This document shows, piece after piece, positions 7,931 through 16,513 of a stretch of 64,000 nt of DNA. The DNA comes from Ottowia thiooxydans DSM 14619 (GTDB lineage Bacteria > Pseudomonadota > Gammaproteobacteria > Burkholderiales > Burkholderiaceae_C). The notes under the pieces are model-generated. The model did not search any database and was not told the origin of the DNA. It saw only the letters and a program-made list of their open reading frames with translations. The stretch's first letter is position 1. Each line of letters starts with the position of its first letter. The position numbers were made by a program, and so were the translations under genes. Location: positions 249,238 to 313,237 of the forward strand of contig NZ_AUGX01000001.1 in NCBI RefSeq assembly GCF_000422885.1, in the 5' to 3' direction.

Positions 7931-9799
7931 ATGAGCACTCCCGCCTTCCGACCGATGGCCTTTGGTGTAACCACCGCCGTGTTGCGCGACGGCCCCAATG
8001 GCACGCACTACCTGCGCGCTGACCAAGAACTGCAGCCCTATAAAAATCGCCTGACAGACCTCCTGCGCCATTGGGCCGAAACCGTCCCCGACCGTACCTG
8101 GATGGCACGTCGTCAGCCTATCGTGGGTGTTGACGGCAAACCCGCACTGGGTGAGTGGCGCCACATCAGCTACGCAGAGGCATGGGCTACAGCACGCCGC
8201 ATTGCTCAAGGCCTGATCAACCGAGGGCTCAGCGCTGAGCGCCCGGTGGCCATATTGTCTGAAAACAGCCTTGAGCATGCGCTTTTGGCTTTGGGTTGCA
8301 TGGTGGCGGGTGTTCCTCATGTGCCTGCTTCCCCCGCGTATTCGCTGATCAGCACCGATTACGAAAAGCTCAAGCACGTGCTGCGCACCACCACACCCGG
8401 GATGCTGTTTGCCAGTGACGCCACTCTCTATGGCAAGGCCCTGCACGCCGTCGCCAGTGATGGTGTGGAAATCGTGTTGGCACAAGGCCGCCTTGAAGGT
8501 TTGGATAGCACCAGCTTCGCCGAACTGGCCGGAACGCCGGAAACGCCCGACGTGGATGCGGCCATCTCCGCTACAGGGCTGGACACCATCACCAAGTTTC
8601 TCTTTACCAGCGGGTCCACGAAACTGCCGAAGGCTGTCATCAACACGCAGCGTATGTGGTGTGCCAATCAGCAGCAGGCAGCGCAATCCATGCCCGTTGT
8701 GGCAGAGCAACCCCTGGTGCTGTTGGACTGGCTGCCCTGGAATCACACTTTCGGGGGCAACCACAACTTCGGAATGGTGATCTACCAAGGCGGTACGTTG
8801 TACATCGACGATGGCAAACCTACGCCTGCACTGATGCACGAGACCTTGCGCAACCTGCGCGAGATTGCGCCAACCGTGTACTTCAACGTGCCCATAGGCT
8901 TTGAGGCCATCGCCAATGCGATGAAGACCGACGACTTGCTGCGCAAGACGCTGCTGTCACGTGTGAAGATGTTTTTCTACGCCGGAGCGGCGCTGGCGCA
9001 GCCCGTGTGGGACAGCCTGTACGAGAGTGAGGAGCGTGAGATTGGCCAGCGCGTCGTCATGGCGTCCGGGCTGGGCATGACGGAGTCTGCACCGTTTGGC
9101 CTGTTTGTGACCAGCCCCAATGTGAGGGCGGGTGATTTGGGTTTACCCACTCCGGGGTTGGAGCTCAAGCTAGTAGATGTGGATGGCAAGACCGAGGTGC
9201 GCTTTCGCGGTCCCAACATCACCCCAGGTTACTGGCGCGCACCCCAGGAAACCGCGGATGCCTTCGACGAGGAGGGCTTCTTCAAGACGGGTGATGCAGT
9301 GAAGTGGATCGATGAGACCGATGTCCATCTCGGGTTGAAGTTCGACGGGCGCATCGCCGAGGACTTCAAGCTTGCTACCGGCACTTTCGTGAGCGTGGGC
9401 CCTATGCGCGCAAGGATCATTGCCGCAGGCGCTCCCTACATCCAGGACGTGGTGCTGACTGGCCTGAACTTGAAGGAGGTGGGTGCCATGGTTTTTCCTA
9501 CGCCCAAGGTGCGCGAGCTGGCAGGTCTGCCAGCGGATGCGTCCTTCCACGATGTATTGGAGAGCGCACCAGTGCTGGCCTACTTCCAGAACCTGGCTAA
9601 CGAGCTTGCCAAGACAGCGACAGGCAGCGCCAACCGAATCGCGCGCCTATGCCTGTTGGCCGATCTGCCCACTATCGACCGTGGCGAGATCACCGACAAG
9701 GGCTCTATTAACCAGCGCGCGGTGCTTACACACCGGGCTGATACCGTGGCCGCTCTGCACGAGGACCGGTTGCACCACATCGTCAAGCCTCAGCACTGA
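7931..9799 (+). CDS. Acyl-CoA synthetase of the feruloyl-CoA synthase family
   Basis: This 622-residue ANL-superfamily ligase has the phosphate-binding loop LFTSGSTKLPKAVINTQR (224-241), GLGMTES for adenylation, the FCS-specific block DGRIAEDFKLATGTFVSVGP in place of the usual hinge, and a C-terminal EITDKGSINQR with the likely catalytic lysine. This matches feruloyl-CoA synthases, which activate hydroxycinnamates with ATP and CoA. The loop carries K where most ligases have G. A ribosome binding site (AGGAGA) lies just before the ATG, and the gene is 34 bases after the hydratase. The substrate is probably a hydroxyaryl-propenoate. Confidence 0.9.
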   Translation: MSTPAFRPMAFGVTTAVLRDGPNGTHYLRADQELQPYKNRLTDLLRHWAETVPDRTWMARRQPIVGVDGKPALGEWRHISYAEAWATARRIAQGLINRGLSAERPVAILSENSLEHALLALGCMVAGVPHVPASPAYSLISTDYEKLKHVLRTTTPGMLFASDATLYGKALHAVASDGVEIVLAQGRLEGLDSTSFAELAGTPETPDVDAAISATGLDTITKFLFTSGSTKLPKAVINTQRMWCANQQQAAQSMPVVAEQPLVLLDWLPWNHTFGGNHNFGMVIYQGGTLYIDDGKPTPALMHETLRNLREIAPTVYFNVPIGFEAIANAMKTDDLLRKTLLSRVKMFFYAGAALAQPVWDSLYESEEREIGQRVVMASGLGMTESAPFGLFVTSPNVRAGDLGLPTPGLELKLVDVDGKTEVRFRGPNITPGYWRAPQETADAFDEEGFFKTGDAVKWIDETDVHLGLKFDGRIAEDFKLATGTFVSVGPMRARIIAAGAPYIQDVVLTGLNLKEVGAMVFPTPKVRELAGLPADASFHDVLESAPVLAYFQNLANELAKTATGSANRIARLCLLADLPTIDRGEITDKGSINQRAVLTHRADTVAALHEDRLHHIVKPQH

Positions 9800-9910
9800 T
9801 TTTCCCCTGCCGGCTTCGGCGTCAAGCAGGTGTCATGTGGTCACAAGGGCTTGGCCCCACGGTAACTATGACGCTAACACTCATGTTGGCAGGAATCGAC
9901 CAGGTTCTCC

Positions 9911-11167
9911 ATGAAAGTTGAAATGAAAGACAACGGTTTCTTCAATCTATTTAATGACGTCGTGATACTCGACGGGGTCCGCACTCCGATGGTCGACTAC
10001 TGCGGCGCCCTCGGTCACATCTCTCCTACCGACCTGGGCATCAAGGCTGCGCGGGCCGCACTGGCCCGCGCTGATGTGCCGGCGGAACATATCGGTTCGG
10101 TGGTCACGGGCAATATGTCGCCCGGAGATTTCGACCAGTTCTTCCTGCCGCGGCACATCGGCCTGTACGCGGGCGTGCCGCTGGAGGTGCCGGCCATCAT
10201 GGCGCAGCGCATCTGCGGGACGGGATTTGAGCTGTTCCGCCAGGCCGGTGAACACATCCAGGGCTGCGCCTGCGAGGCCGTGCTGGTGGTGGGCACCGAG
10301 AGCATGACCCGCAATCCTATCGTCGCTTTCGACCATCGGACCGGCTTCAAGCTGGGCGCGCCGGTGGGTTTCAAGGACTATCTGTGGGAGGCGCTTCAAG
10401 ACCCCGCTGCCGGAATCAACATGATCCAGACGGCAGAGAATCTAGCCAAGAAGTACGGTATTACCCGCGAGGAGGTGGACGCCTTCGCATCCAGCTCCTT
10501 TGCCAAGGCTGTCGCAGCGCAGGAAAGCGGTTTTCTGGCTGGAGAGATCGTGCCCGTGGTCACCGAGAAGTTCGAGTTGGAAGGCTACAAGCCGCGTGGA
10601 ATCCGGCTGCAGGGCAAGGCCACCGAATTGGCCACCGACACCCACGCTCGCCTTTCTCCGGTGGAGGTACTGGCCAAGCTCAGACCCGTCTATGAAGGTG
10701 GCGTACAGACCGGTGGCAATAGCTCGGCCTTGGTGGATGCAGCTGCAGCTGCGGTGGTCGCATCGGGCGCGTATGCCAAGACCTACGGCAAGAAACCACT
10801 GGCACGTGTGGTGGCTGCCGCCGTCGTGGGTGTGCCGCCCGAGATCATGGGCATCGGGCCGGCGCCAGCCATCCGCCTGCTGCTGTCGCGCTGCGGGCTG
10901 ACGCTAGACCAGATCAGCCGCTTCGAGATCAACGAGGCCCAAGGCGCGCAAACCCTTGCTGTCGGGCGCGAATTAGGGCTGGATCTGTCCAAACTCAACG
11001 TCAATGGCGGCGCCATCGCGCTTGGTCACCCTCTGGCCGCCACGGGCGTGCGACTGACCATCACCTTGGCGCGTGAGCTGCGCCGAAGCCAGCAGCGCTG
11101 GGGCATTTCAAGTGCGTGCGTGGGCGGCGGGCAGGGCATTGCGCTGCTGATTGAGAACCCCCAATAA
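9911..11167 (+). CDS. Thiolase (acetyl-CoA C-acyltransferase family)
   Basis: This 418-residue thiolase has the acylated cysteine C102 in QRICGTG, the active-site N341 in INEAQ, H373 in NGGAIALGHPLAATG and the second catalytic cysteine C403 in CVGGGQG. The family NEAF motif reads NEAQ, a change beside the catalytic asparagine that may reflect an unusual, bulky acyl group. The predicted reaction is CoA-dependent cleavage of 3-aryl-3-oxopropanoyl-CoA to aroyl-CoA and acetyl-CoA. The reading frame begins MKVEMKDNG; an internal start at MKDNG is possible. It sits between the CoA ligase and the SDR gene. Confidence 0.92.
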   Translation: MKVEMKDNGFFNLFNDVVILDGVRTPMVDYCGALGHISPTDLGIKAARAALARADVPAEHIGSVVTGNMSPGDFDQFFLPRHIGLYAGVPLEVPAIMAQRICGTGFELFRQAGEHIQGCACEAVLVVGTESMTRNPIVAFDHRTGFKLGAPVGFKDYLWEALQDPAAGINMIQTAENLAKKYGITREEVDAFASSSFAKAVAAQESGFLAGEIVPVVTEKFELEGYKPRGIRLQGKATELATDTHARLSPVEVLAKLRPVYEGGVQTGGNSSALVDAAAAAVVASGAYAKTYGKKPLARVVAAAVVGVPPEIMGIGPAPAIRLLLSRCGLTLDQISRFEINEAQGAQTLAVGRELGLDLSKLNVNGGAIALGHPLAATGVRLTITLARELRRSQQRWGISSACVGGGQGIALLIENPQ

Positions 11168-11179
11168 GGAGCTGATCAA

Positions 11180-11965
11180 ATGATTATTCAAGGACAAGCA
11201 GCACTGGTCACCGGCGGCGGCTCCGGCCTGGGTGAAGCCACTGCACGCGAACTAGCCCGCCAGGGCGCCAAGGTTGCTGTGCTCGATATCAACATGGACA
11301 ACGCTCGGCGCGTGGCCGACGCCATCATTGCTGCGCACGGCACTGGCACTGCACTGGCTGTGGAGTGCGATGTGACCAATGGCGATAGCGTGCAGGCGGC
11401 CATAGACGCCGCGGCCGTAGCCCATGGCTCGGCACGCATTCTCATGCAGATTGCCGGCATCGGAAGCGCCAGGCGCATCATCGCCAAGGACGGCAGCCCC
11501 GCCCCACTGGAAGACTTTGTCCGCGTGGTCAACGTCAATCTCGTTGGCACTTACAACGTGGCCCGCCTGTTCGCGGCAGCCTGCGCCAAGGCCGAGCCTA
11601 TGGCAGACGGCGAGCGTGGAGTCATGGTGTTTACCGCGTCTGTGGCGGCGTTCGACGGCCAGGTGGGTCAGCAGGCCTACAGCGCCTCCAAGGGCGGGGT
11701 AGTGGGCATGACGCTGCCCATGGCGCGTGACCTGTCGCAACATGGCATCCGCGTGTGCACCGTGGCGCCAGGCCTCTTTGCTACCCCGCTGATGAACACC
11801 TTGCCTGAATCGATACAGGCATCGCTGGCTGCCAGCATCCCTTTCCCTAAGCGGCTGGGTAAGCCCGAAGAGTTTGCAGAACTCGCTTGCCATGTGGTGA
11901 CCAACGGCCACCTCAACGGCGAGGTGATCCGCCTGGACGGCGCGCTGCGCCTGGCGCCTCGTTGA
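11180..11965 (+). CDS. Short-chain dehydrogenase, probable 3-hydroxyacyl-CoA dehydrogenase
   Basis: This 261-residue classical SDR has the cofactor loop TGGGSGLG (11-18), D36 after the second strand (typical of NAD preference), catalytic S154, Y167 and K171 (YSASK), and a substrate loop ending in NGEVIRLDGALR. It resembles the type-II 3-hydroxyacyl-CoA dehydrogenases (HSD17B10-like) often found in beta-oxidation gene sets. It would oxidise the 3-hydroxyacyl-CoA made by the hydratase to the 3-oxo form for the thiolase. The usual NNAG segment reads QIAG. It lies 12 bases after the thiolase and 12 before the thioesterase, clearly one operon. Confidence 0.92.
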   Translation: MIIQGQAALVTGGGSGLGEATARELARQGAKVAVLDINMDNARRVADAIIAAHGTGTALAVECDVTNGDSVQAAIDAAAVAHGSARILMQIAGIGSARRIIAKDGSPAPLEDFVRVVNVNLVGTYNVARLFAAACAKAEPMADGERGVMVFTASVAAFDGQVGQQAYSASKGGVVGMTLPMARDLSQHGIRVCTVAPGLFATPLMNTLPESIQASLAASIPFPKRLGKPEEFAELACHVVTNGHLNGEVIRLDGALRLAPR

Positions 11966-11977
11966 AAGACTAAGCCA

Positions 11978-12400
11978 ATGAGCAAGACTGTGGTGTACGA
12001 AGTGAATGTGATGTTCGGCGATTGCGACCCGGCCGGCATTGTTTTCTTTCCCAACTTCTCGAAGTGGATGGACGCCTCGTCTCTGAACTTCTTCGTCACG
12101 TGTGGTGTTCCGCCCTGGCGTGAGTTGGTCAAGACGCGTGGCATCGTTGGCACGCCGCTGTTGGAGATTCATACCAAATTCATGCGTCCGGCCACCTATG
12201 GCGAACGCTTGCAAGTGCATACCAGTGTCATCGAATGGCGCGAAAAGGTGTTCATCCAGAAGCATGTTGTCAAGCGAGGCGAGGAGGTGCTCTGCGAGGG
12301 CACAGAGACGCGCGCTTTTGTCGTGCACCCGCCCGAGAACCCCGATCGCATCAAGGCCATTCCCATACCCGAGGACATTCGCGCCAAGTGCGGTGGTTGA
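11978..12400 (+). CDS. Hydroxybenzoyl-CoA thioesterase (4HBT hotdog fold)
   Basis: This 140-residue hotdog-fold thioesterase contains FGDCDPAGIVFFPNF, with catalytic D17 at the same position as in Pseudomonas 4-hydroxybenzoyl-CoA thioesterase. It also shares CGVPPWRE, RGIVGTP and a downstream EWREKVFIQ-type strand with that enzyme. The expected product is free hydroxybenzoate plus CoA. In context it would release the aroyl group left by the thiolase, most simply 3-hydroxybenzoate for the hydroxylase at 2746. The length is normal for the family. It could alternatively hydrolyse the 3-oxoacyl-CoA. Confidence 0.92.
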   Translation: MSKTVVYEVNVMFGDCDPAGIVFFPNFSKWMDASSLNFFVTCGVPPWRELVKTRGIVGTPLLEIHTKFMRPATYGERLQVHTSVIEWREKVFIQKHVVKRGEEVLCEGTETRAFVVHPPENPDRIKAIPIPEDIRAKCGG

Positions 12401-12449
12401 TTCCCCGCGAGACCACTTTCCCCCTCAACTAACTTAGGAGACAAAGCCC

Positions 12450-13604
12450 GTGAAAACCATAAAGACCATACAAGCTATCCGAACTCTCTTGGCTGTTACG
12501 GTGGCAGCGCTGGCCGCCACAGCCGCGCAAGCCGACATCAAGGTGGGTGTCGTCCTTTCGCTCACCGGCCCTGGTTCCAGCCTGGGAATTCCGATGAACA
12601 ACCAGCTCAAGCTGTTCGCCAAGACCATTGCTGGTGAAAACGTTCAGCTTTTCATACTCGATGACGCCACAGACCCCGGAAAGGGAGCGGCCAACACGCG
12701 CCGCTTGGTAACCGAGGACAAGGTGGACATCATCCTCGGCTCCACCATCACTCCAGTGGCCGCTGCGATGTCGGTCATTACCGCTGAGGCAGGTACCGTT
12801 CAACTGGCTCTGAGCCCTGTGATTTTGCCCCCCGGCAAGGACAAGTGGCTGTTCCGTATGCCTCAGTCCAGCGCGGTGATGGCGTTTCCCATGGTCGAGC
12901 ATATGCGCAAGCAGGGCGTCAAGACCCTGGGCTTCCTGGGCTACGCTGATGCTTATGGCGAACAGTGGCTTCAGGATTTAACTCCGCTGTTGACCAAGGC
13001 CGGTATCAAGATTGTGGCTACCGAGCGCTTCGCACGCACCGACTCAAGTGTGGCCCCGCAGGCGCTGAAACTGACTACAGCCAACCCCGACGCAGTATTG
13101 GTCGTGGCCACGGGAACTGGCGCCGCCATGCCCCACGTTGCCATGGTTGATCGTAACTACAAGGGCAAGATCTACCAGACTCACGCAGCCGTCACACAAG
13201 ACCTGATGCGCGTTGGCGGCAAGGCCGTGGAGGGCGCATTCGTGGTCTCGGGCCCCACTGTGCTTGCTGAGCAACTGCCTGATACGCACCCTTCAAAAGC
13301 AGTGGCTGTAGATTTCGTGCAGAAGTACGAGAAGGCTTATGGGCCTAACTCTCGAAATCCCTTTGCAGGCCAGATCTACGATGTGCAAGTGGTGCTGGAA
13401 AAGGCAGTGCCTATGGCGCTTAAAAAAGCCAAGCCGGGCACACCTGAGTTTCGCGCCGCGCTTCGTGACAGCATAGAAACCATGGGCCGAACCATCCTGT
13501 CATGGGGCGTTATGAACTGGACACCCACCGATCACTGGGGCTACACCAGCGAAACTGGGGTGATGCTGAAGATCGTGGACGGTAAGTTCAAGGTCGAGCA
13601 ATAA
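12450..13604 (+). CDS. Liv-type ABC transporter periplasmic binding protein
   Basis: This 384-residue type I periplasmic binding protein of the LivJ/LivK family starts at GTG with TAGGAGA upstream. A signal peptide ends near AAQA-DIKVG (about residue 29). The mature part shows the family pattern VGVVLSLTGPGSSLGIP, then TRRLVTEDKVDIILGS and later the hinge motifs of these proteins. In aromatic degraders such proteins bind hydroxycinnamates, benzoates and similar acids. It starts a five-component importer (12450-17248) directly behind the CoA-pathway genes. Confidence 0.93.
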   Translation: MKTIKTIQAIRTLLAVTVAALAATAAQADIKVGVVLSLTGPGSSLGIPMNNQLKLFAKTIAGENVQLFILDDATDPGKGAANTRRLVTEDKVDIILGSTITPVAAAMSVITAEAGTVQLALSPVILPPGKDKWLFRMPQSSAVMAFPMVEHMRKQGVKTLGFLGYADAYGEQWLQDLTPLLTKAGIKIVATERFARTDSSVAPQALKLTTANPDAVLVVATGTGAAMPHVAMVDRNYKGKIYQTHAAVTQDLMRVGGKAVEGAFVVSGPTVLAEQLPDTHPSKAVAVDFVQKYEKAYGPNSRNPFAGQIYDVQVVLEKAVPMALKKAKPGTPEFRAALRDSIETMGRTILSWGVMNWTPTDHWGYTSETGVMLKIVDGKFKVEQ

Positions 13605-13703
13605 GTTTTTGTTTCGAGTTCAGCCGCGCCAAGTTCGTCTGCGCCCCGGTGGCCAGGCCACGCCGGCGCGGTTCCTTTTCTCCTGAAAGACCAAAACCAT
13701 CCC

Positions 13704-14744
13704 ATGGACTTCACGATCGCCAGCATCCTCTTTTTGGACGGCGTAACCAATGGCGCCGTCTATGCGTTGCTGGGCCTTGCCACGGTGCTCGTGTTCACCG
13801 TCACGCGCATCATCTTCATTCCGCAGGGCGAGTTTGTCGCTTATGGGGCTCTCACCCTCGCCATGTTGCAAAGTGGCAAGACGCCGGGTACGGTTTGGTT
13901 GTTGCTCATTGTGGCTGGCGTTGCGGCCGCTATGGAGTGGGTGTCCCGCTTCCGGCATCACGGCCACGCCGGCCATGCCACCCGTTCCGCACTCAAAACG
14001 TTGATGGCCCCTGTGGCCGTGTCGTTACTCACTATGTGGGCCGCACCGCAACAGTGGCCACTGGTGGCACAGGCCTTGTTGTCTGTGGCGGTGGTTACGG
14101 CCTTTGGTCCGCTGGTCTATCGTGTGGCGTATCAGTCGCTTGAAGACGCCACGCCGCTGGTGCTGCTGATTGTGTCGGTAGGCGTGCATTTCGCCATGAC
14201 TGGCCTGGGCCTGCTGTTCTTCGGTGCCGAGGGTTTCCGCAACCCTAGCTTCTGGAATTACCGGGGCCAGTTTGGCCCGCTCACCCTGAGCGGTCAGACC
14301 ATCATCATCGGGCTGAGCACGGTGGCGCTGATCGTGCTGTTTTACCTGTACTTCGAGCGTTCGTTCAAGGGCAAGGCACTGCGTGCCACCGCGGTCAACC
14401 GTACCGGTGCGCGCCTGATGGGTATTTCGACCCACAGCTCTGGCCAGCTCACGTTCACCATGGCCGCGCTGTTAGGTGCGCTCTCGGGCTTGCTGATCGG
14501 CCCCACCACCACGTTGTACTACGACTCGGGGTTCCTGATCGGTCTGAAGGGCTTCGTTGCTGCTGTGATGGCTGGCTTGTCCAGCTACCCTGGTGCACTC
14601 ATCGGTGCGCTGTTTGTGGGCATCGTTGAATCCTTCGGTTCGTTCTGGGCAAGCGCTTTCAAGGAAGTGATCGTGTTCACGCTGATTTTGCCAGTCCTAT
14701 TGATCCGCTCCATCACCAGCAGGCATTCCGGTGAGGATCACTGA
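13704..14744 (+). CDS. livH: ABC transporter permease, LivH type
   Basis: This 346-residue inner-membrane permease begins [20 protein letters not shown], the usual LivH opening, and ends with a run of hydrophobic segments including [20 protein letters not shown]. It is about 50 residues longer than typical LivH. The extra part is an insert around residues 75-125 containing a histidine-rich stretch (RHHGHAGHA). It would form half of the membrane channel of the importer. It is followed immediately by the LivM-LivG fusion gene, which starts just after its stop codon. Confidence 0.91.
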   Translation: MDFTIASILFLDGVTNGAVYALLGLATVLVFTVTRIIFIPQGEFVAYGALTLAMLQSGKTPGTVWLLLIVAGVAAAMEWVSRFRHHGHAGHATRSALKTLMAPVAVSLLTMWAAPQQWPLVAQALLSVAVVTAFGPLVYRVAYQSLEDATPLVLLIVSVGVHFAMTGLGLLFFGAEGFRNPSFWNYRGQFGPLTLSGQTIIIGLSTVALIVLFYLYFERSFKGKALRATAVNRTGARLMGISTHSSGQLTFTMAALLGALSGLLIGPTTTLYYDSGFLIGLKGFVAAVMAGLSSYPGALIGALFVGIVESFGSFWASAFKEVIVFTLILPVLLIRSITSRHSGEDH

Positions 14745-14745
14745 A

Positions 14746-16512
14746 ATGGACATCCGAAAAGCTGGGCTTGTTGCCCTGATCGCCGCCGTGCCGCTGATCG
14801 CGGTGCTGCCCCTGCCTGATTTCTGGGTGATGCAACTCAATTACATCGGCCTCTACAGCCTGACCTCGCTAGGCTTGGTGCTGCTCACTGGCGTGGGTGG
14901 ACTCACATCGTTTGGGCAGGCGGCCTTTGTGGGCATTGGTGCCTACACCACTGCCTGGTTTACGCTCAATCTGGGGTTTTCGCCCTGGCTCACGCTGTTC
15001 ATCGGGCTGGCCTTCACGGCCGTCAGTGCGCTGGTGGTGGGCTTCATCACGCTGCGCATGTCGGGCCATTACCTGCCGCTGGCCACTATTGCCTGGGGCC
15101 TATCGCTGTATTACCTGATGGGCAACTTAAGTGCGCTGGGAAAATACGATGGGTTACTGGGTATCAAGAGCCTTACCCTCGCTGGCTTTGATATAGGGCA
15201 GGGTCGCACCTTTTTTGTGTTGACCTGGAGCATTTTGCTGGCGCTGGCGTTTGCCCTGATACACCTTCTGGATTCGCGGGCCGGCCGCGCCATCCGGGCC
15301 CTGAAGAACGGCTCGCAGATGGCTGAGGCTATGGGCATCAACACCTTCCGCTACAAGGTCACTATCTTCGTATTGGCGGCGTTGTTCGCGTCCGTAGCAG
15401 GCTGGTTGCTGGCGCACTTCCAGCGCACTGTCAACCCGTCAGCTTTTGGTATCAAGATGGGCATCGAGTATCTGTTCATGGCGGTGCTGGGTGGTGTGGG
15501 ACATGTGTGGGGCGCTATTGCCGGTGCCGGCATGATCAAGCTGCTGGACGACCAATTGCAGGTGTTGTTGCCCAAACTCATCGGCACCAGTGGCAGCTAC
15601 GAGGTCATCGTGTTGGGTATCGCCATGGTGCTCGTGCTGAAATACCTGCCAGACGGCCTGTGGTCGCTGGTGGAGCGTCAATTGCCACGCAAGCAACGCA
15701 AGGTGGACTGGGCCGAGGCAGCCGCGCTGCACGAGCGCAGCAAGCCCTGTGCGGGCGAGGTGGTGCTGGATGTGCAGAAAGTCCGCAAGCAGTTTGGCGG
15801 GCTGGTGGCCGTCAATGACATCAGCTTTCAGATTCAGGCCGGCCAGATTGTCGGTTTGATCGGCCCCAACGGCGCGGGCAAATCGACCACCTTCAACCTC
15901 ATTACCGGCGTATTGGGCATGACCAGCGGACAGGTGTTGTTCCGTGGTCAGGCAGTGGGCGGAAAGGCATCGCGGGAAATCTCACGCCTGGGCATGGCCC
16001 GCACGTTCCAGCACGTGAAAATGATCGCCGACATGACGGTACTGGAAAACGTGGCCTTGGGCGCCTACACCCGTGGCTCCAAGGGCGTATTGCAGGCCAT
16101 GTTGCGCACCAATCGAGGTGAAGAACAGCGCCTGTTCCGCGAGGCCCAGCGCCAATTGGAGCGCATTGGTATGGGCGAGCACCTGCACGAGCAAGCGGGC
16201 AACCTGGCCATGGGCCCACAACGTTTGATGGAAATCGCCCGCGCCCTTTGTGCTGACCCGGCTTTGCTCTTGCTCGACGAGCCCGCCGCCGGTCTGCGCC
16301 ACAAAGAGAAGCAGGCCCTCGCTGACGTATTGCGGCAATTGCAGCGAGAGGGCGTGAGCATTTTGCTGGTGGAACACGACATGGATCTGGTCATGCAGGT
16401 CTGTGATCACCTGGTGGTGATGGAGTTCGGAACCCTTTTGACTCAGGGAACACCGGCCCACGTCCAGCAAGACCCCAAGGTCCGCGCGGCCTACCTCGGA
16501 ACCGAGCATTGA
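14746..16512 (+). CDS. Fused ABC permease-ATPase (LivM-LivG)
   Basis: This single protein of about 588 residues combines a LivM-type permease (about residues 1-310) with a LivG-type ATPase (about 340-588). The ATPase part has Walker A GPNGAGKST, a signature region LAMGPQRLMEIARAL in place of canonical LSGGQ (usual for LivG), and Walker B LLLLDEPAAGL. A GTG at 14731 also opens the frame. The ATG at 14746 is preferred because GAGG lies nine bases before it and it avoids overlap with the upstream gene. Fusion fixes a 1:1 permease:ATPase ratio. Confidence 0.92.
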   Translation: MDIRKAGLVALIAAVPLIAVLPLPDFWVMQLNYIGLYSLTSLGLVLLTGVGGLTSFGQAAFVGIGAYTTAWFTLNLGFSPWLTLFIGLAFTAVSALVVGFITLRMSGHYLPLATIAWGLSLYYLMGNLSALGKYDGLLGIKSLTLAGFDIGQGRTFFVLTWSILLALAFALIHLLDSRAGRAIRALKNGSQMAEAMGINTFRYKVTIFVLAALFASVAGWLLAHFQRTVNPSAFGIKMGIEYLFMAVLGGVGHVWGAIAGAGMIKLLDDQLQVLLPKLIGTSGSYEVIVLGIAMVLVLKYLPDGLWSLVERQLPRKQRKVDWAEAAALHERSKPCAGEVVLDVQKVRKQFGGLVAVNDISFQIQAGQIVGLIGPNGAGKSTTFNLITGVLGMTSGQVLFRGQAVGGKASREISRLGMARTFQHVKMIADMTVLENVALGAYTRGSKGVLQAMLRTNRGEEQRLFREAQRQLERIGMGEHLHEQAGNLAMGPQRLMEIARALCADPALLLLDEPAAGLRHKEKQALADVLRQLQREGVSILLVEHDMDLVMQVCDHLVVMEFGTLLTQGTPAHVQQDPKVRAAYLGTEH

Positions 16513-16513
16513 C

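Noticed and set aside
7904-8839. A 311-codon leftward open frame inside the CoA ligase gene.
   Set aside because: Antisense shadow of a well-supported ligase; no domain pattern of its own.
11252-12328. A 358-codon leftward frame across the SDR and thioesterase genes.
   Set aside because: Spans two well-supported genes in antisense and shows only composition-driven His/Arg-rich sequence.
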